Source of the DNA: DASPKX01 sp035627835
Lineage (GTDB): Bacteria; Verrucomicrobiota; Verrucomicrobiia; Limisphaerales; SXQI01
Direction: 5' to 3'
NCBI GenBank assembly: GCA_035627835.1
Contig: DASPKX010000129.1
Location: forward strand, 1 to 28,306
DNA length: 28,306 bases
Part shown: positions 26,901-28,306 of the stretch, piece after piece
Layout of the letters: every line of letters begins with the position of its first letter
Position numbering within the stretch: the first letter of the stretch is position 1
The notes under the pieces: generated by a model
What the model was told of the DNA's origin: nothing
Seen by the model: the letters and a program-made list of their open reading frames with translations, nothing else
Databases searched by the model: none
Position numbers and translations under genes: made by a program

Positions 26901-28306
26901 CACGGGGAACTTCATCAAGCCAGCCGGCTGGACGGGGTCGCGGTCCACACCGGGGCAATTGCAGGAGGCCGTCTCCCGGATTCTCGCCGCGCGGAATGCG
27001 GCAGCGCAAGCTCTGTCAGACAACACTGCGCTTAAGCGGAGGCTGGACCGCAGTGTGGAGTTCTTCCAGACGGAGTTGGATGTGGACTCGTTGCTGCATG
27101 CCAATGACACGCTGACCGCGATCTCCCGCGACCTGAGTGAAAGCGCGCTCTACGCGGGGAAAGTCGGTTTAATGATTTATAAAAACTCTGCATACGCCTT
27201 GCAGAACTCCGCGGAAACGGCGGACAAAGCCTTGCCTAAATCGACCATCCTGGGTTTGGCCAACGGCGGCGATATTCTGTCAGGGGCGCGCGCCGCAATT
27301 TGGGCGACCTATGCGGTTGCGCAGGAGGTGGGCGGCGTTCTGAGCACGGTTAAAGAGGCTGTGGTCGGGGCGTTTGAGCTGGGCACAAGCATCGCGGCGC
27401 GACAACGAGAGTTGAATGTGACCACGCCGGCGAAACGGATGGTGGAGCATCAGCGAGCCGTCGTCGAATTAGATGCCATGCTGGATGATTTGCAGGGAAG
27501 CATCTTCACGATCAACCAGCGCCTCCAGGAATTGGACGCCGCGTTGCGGAACTACCAATCCTTGGTGATGAAAGGCAATCGCATCCTCCAGGAACGCGAA
27601 GTGGCGCGCCAGCGCGCGGCGGCCATCGTTCAAGGGTACCGCACACGGGATGCCGCATTCCGTCTGTTCCGTGATGAGAAACTGGAGCGTTATCAAACAT
27701 TGCTCGAGCTTGCCTCCCGATATGCGTATCTAGCGGCGAACGCCTATGACTACGAGACGGGAATGCTCGGCACGCCAACGGGCCAGCAGTTCCTTAGCCG
27801 AATCGTAAACTCCCGGGCTCTTGGGGTAGTTCGCAATGGTGAACCGCAATACGCTGGCAGCGATACAGGCGACCCCGGGTTATCCAGCGCTCTCGCGGAG
27901 CTGAAAGCGGATTGGGACGTTCTGCGCGGGCGGCTCGGGTTTAACAATCCGGACGCATACGGCACAACCGCGTCCTTGCGGGTTGAGAATTACCGAATCC
28001 TTCCTGGCACGAATGGGCTGGCGAATTGGCAAACGCTGCTCCTTTCCAGCCAGCGCGCAAACCTGCTGGACGACGCGGATATACGGCGCCATTGCATGCA
28101 GCTTGGAGGCGCGGACGGCCTGAATCAGCCGGGCATGGTGCTCGAGTTCAGCACGACGATTGCACAAGGTTTCAATCTTTTTGGCCAACCGTTGGCGGCT
28201 GGAGACCATGCGTACAGCCCAAGCTCGTTCGCGACGAAGCTCTTCGCCGCCGGCGTGGCTTTCGAAGGGTACAGAGGGATGGACAATCCTTCCGCAAATT
28301 CAACTG
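20950..28306 (+). CDS. Giant exported protein (more than 2452 aa), 3' end beyond the window
   Basis: One frame stays open from the ATG at 20950, 29 bp after the S74 gene, to the right edge; AGGAG lies 14 nt before the start. A signal peptide (RLLGFGGLFAVAVLARGA) begins it. The first 890 residues are strand-rich with no family I can name. Residues 905-970 resemble a He_PIG/cadherin-like Ig fold (APSWLTAQGLRITATPPAG, then LNVSIVVSDRYDG). A canonical EF-hand-type calcium loop DxDxDGxVxxxD occupies 1623-1634, as in dockerin-like modules. From about 1780 it becomes helical (HFEQVYQRAKVALNNAVIAF). A Gly/Ala-rich hydrophobic stretch lies at about 2098-2150, then a coiled coil at 2160-2270 ends LELASRYAYLAANAYDYE. 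A strand-rich part follows (FSTTIAQGFNLFGQPLAAG). It is most likely secreted or surface-bound; a link to Tc-toxin A shafts is a hypothesis. Confidence 0.9.
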   Translation, partial: MRTFTLSSAFRTWSRARRLLGFGGLFAVAVLARGATVLPLEFEQSLVPYNYSSLGGVPISQQPGVPAGSNGKQPTPASNQSGTALPATGGQFQGFVPFGGGLDLRSFTNPPTSFEAWVRVSGIPAGFVQGHVQMALRRVQIGVPYVSRPASFLFGSVIPRPDTDENGAPLTNALASQYWLPQPYLAPGQTNPPYYWSPHAQVVYAIEAGPVSITWQKAESTTVPPADYTTNSPNYLVQGGHFFRLYTTTYIVSGSPVKQPRKIYWTEKTFQGSGKLVNVPSARVKAINIVYNNNFPRTVSAEYVDIGQSNAGDGSTNSSLPELRTLWFEHGNIHAHNQEGRVFVELLGDANADGITHQPLGFEVVDVFKQVNPIDVQVELGERIVPPSPGSLTELHPEPIQQPARGTYAFSHAKAGSEFIEFYANRETQNLNDYLVHWMEEGVVGLRWPSMLARYQLVWPDDIEKYTHYVRPVVQSESEAQATAVALSTDNVPNIDYQDPLDTPRAKLTGDFRFYTYLSQEFPAHRTLLHYTAGDNIAFERVFSWLNTSLEQNSFFGSVATNLAAWNSVSNTLQWADDALTPRVVRAKVKVGQRIEAPTGEAGSTAGAPYVAGHVRQPAGNSFNPYAYVDPFTNATLANLGAIIPVNAIPGSNQLEVWWFRSNSVNTLNGFKKALWPSVIGIYSIEWPSDEREIVLASNKGSAGSEWNPLVGLGSIYSQNDPELPGYNPNEEHALMQGGGAFALRDDLNITEGANYSSQPYVLVQYRESDNRPAMAVYKVRREKPEAGVMFDYIVSAGSLLQPPAPLGLLPPPVEGTGDSVRNYNTETSHRGGDLPIGWSHNDGTGPLGYYSQFTYRDRKNGFWVYRGQHAGLPALEAGHYDKNGSSFTTLPAARFVAGSTSTYYIHASREEQYLQLALQNAPSWLTAQGLRITATPPAGLATTLNVSIVVSDRYDGSSVPLTLAVTVSSTGNPTTQGPMVIASTNIYGEAVAFTNRPPLLAQSPVGTNSFTMQFYYPTQPGFDWPGVANPPAVGAIVPYLRPLVNDEFVGDATSKTTPSLEIVYRPVWPSVDPADESKAVPTMPYGQTLTEAVNGLPGVRDFKTAMVLYQQSIAQAFASQPLSAVLHDPTRQKTSDLATQGLTTLPGGVQTQDYQGRVYFPQLPLHLSTRVFFDPTIGSKGSLCFQGQIVNDVTGSYVLLNVLSSNDLASVTALCPATDPNAGKWTALVAALTTAVEVFHESSTVPGTYVADTNLTALVGAQALAAVTNQNTAVDTYALTAVGPGSGYITIIEGGGTAFTTPGDPVALHIIKVGGSLYSGALKIVASPNPLSEQITLQHNADMAAHSSDYEYQWKIGAPVDGVPPFPDRTMSNYLALVLGQDIPRYTLGGAGVQALSDNYLVLRYRPTNPAHPLYKASPTEADWSAWTPPQLVEGWIKRVLAGINPFNQRTTDLFNNTVTTDASIIAQAGRRWEGDVALNADTLNSHGLIEIYETVLRRGRLLSIEGGYNYGPANDALLLAAGYLNDLYMMLGNEAAADAANPTIGIGTKDNAYGDIATALFSFKGQEPSLLEEELALLRGRDDSLQPGVQVAPFYNRLVWNYTRGIDSGEVIYAINYDVKDQDHDGVVNASDAAALYPQAHGDAYGHFLTALKGYYSLLMNPNFDWVPRIEAVTVAGQAVAVDYLDERKFATAAAGVATTGRKVFDLTWRRDYQPSGNVGWDYLSATRVNASRSNNAVRYWGLDHWASRTGQGGYLSWLAGNAILPATDPNPDHEGIQKVDRTTVPELQLLAFEADALQSAMDSAEAGLTPLGLAEGSLAFDIDPTQVVGGQNGSHFEQVYQRAKVALNNAVIAFDDAKDVTRRMRSEQDSLDDFQAGLLRQEMAFTNALVELFGTPYSDDIGPGKQYPQGYTGPDFFHYAYVDSPQITFGSLLNPVQPLQVKIDIQDYSDAYNNSTNKDNFDFYARGFGNSNQYVVVNLDGTGNFIKPAGWTGSRSTPGQLQEAVSRILAARNAAAQALSDNTALKRRLDRSVEFFQTELDVDSLLHANDTLTAISRDLSESALYAGKVGLMIYKNSAYALQNSAETADKALPKSTILGLANGGDILSGARAAIWATYAVAQEVGGVLSTVKEAVVGAFELGTSIAARQRELNVTTPAKRMVEHQRAVVELDAMLDDLQGSIFTINQRLQELDAALRNYQSLVMKGNRILQEREVARQRAAAIVQGYRTRDAAFRLFRDEKLERYQTLLELASRYAYLAANAYDYETGMLGTPTGQQFLSRIVNSRALGVVRNGEPQYAGSDTGDPGLSSALAELKADWDVLRGRLGFNNPDAYGTTASLRVENYRILPGTNGLANWQTLLLSSQRANLLDDADIRRHCMQLGGADGLNQPGMVLEFSTTIAQGFNLFGQPLAAGDHAYSPSSFATKLFAAGVAFEGYRGMDNPSANST

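Overview
The window (28,306 bp, GC-rich) comes from a Gram-negative, non-phage chromosomal region. The best guess is a Verrucomicrobiota bacterium, perhaps the Pedosphaera/Limisphaera group. This rests on gene content: a large secreted-protein cluster, a two-component kinase with a Reg_prop/Y_Y_Y sensor, and a TonB-receptor/YfiR/kinase operon. It is an inference from reading, not a search result.

Layout. 1-2503 (minus) is alaS, with its 3' end beyond the left edge. 2693-3214 (minus) is a small NTF2-like lipoprotein. 3215-3927 has no convincing gene but holds a degenerate 33-bp tandem repeat and several hairpins. 3928-4983 (plus) is a glycine-zipper/PRC-barrel/DUF2382 stress protein whose natural N-terminus is interrupted by an in-frame TAA at codon 6; an intrinsic terminator follows. 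5220-11751 (minus) is a tight five-gene operon, in transcription order: TonB-dependent receptor, YfiR-like periplasmic protein, CHASE8-HAMP histidine kinase, Rcp1-type response regulator, and a hybrid kinase with receiver domains at both ends. 11752-12269 is non-coding, with two terminator-like hairpins on the opposite strand. 12270-12992 (minus) is a SAM methyltransferase and 13190-13282 (minus) is tRNA-Ser(GCU).

From 13478 everything is on the plus strand. First come a 1009-aa beta-propeller sensor kinase and its LuxR-type response regulator. After a 217-bp gap with a perfect 9-bp inverted repeat there are three consecutive exported-protein genes: a 606-aa unknown protein, a 570-aa protein ending in a Peptidase_S74 self-cleaving chaperone domain (start overlapping the previous stop), and a giant protein of more than 2452 aa that runs off the right edge.

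How the genes may work together. The minus-strand operon looks like an envelope-to-cytoplasm signalling chain: outer-membrane receptor, periplasmic YfiR, inner-membrane CHASE8 kinase, receiver proteins. In the Pseudomonas YfiBNR system YfiR holds down a CHASE8 diguanylate cyclase; here the CHASE8 sensor is joined to a histidine kinase instead. The plus-strand half looks like a surface or secreted protein module next to a NarL-type regulatory pair. The giant protein ends, as far as visible, in long helical/coiled-coil segments around a glycine/alanine-rich hydrophobic stretch, which recalls the pore-forming shaft of Tc-toxin A subunits. That resemblance is a hypothesis only.
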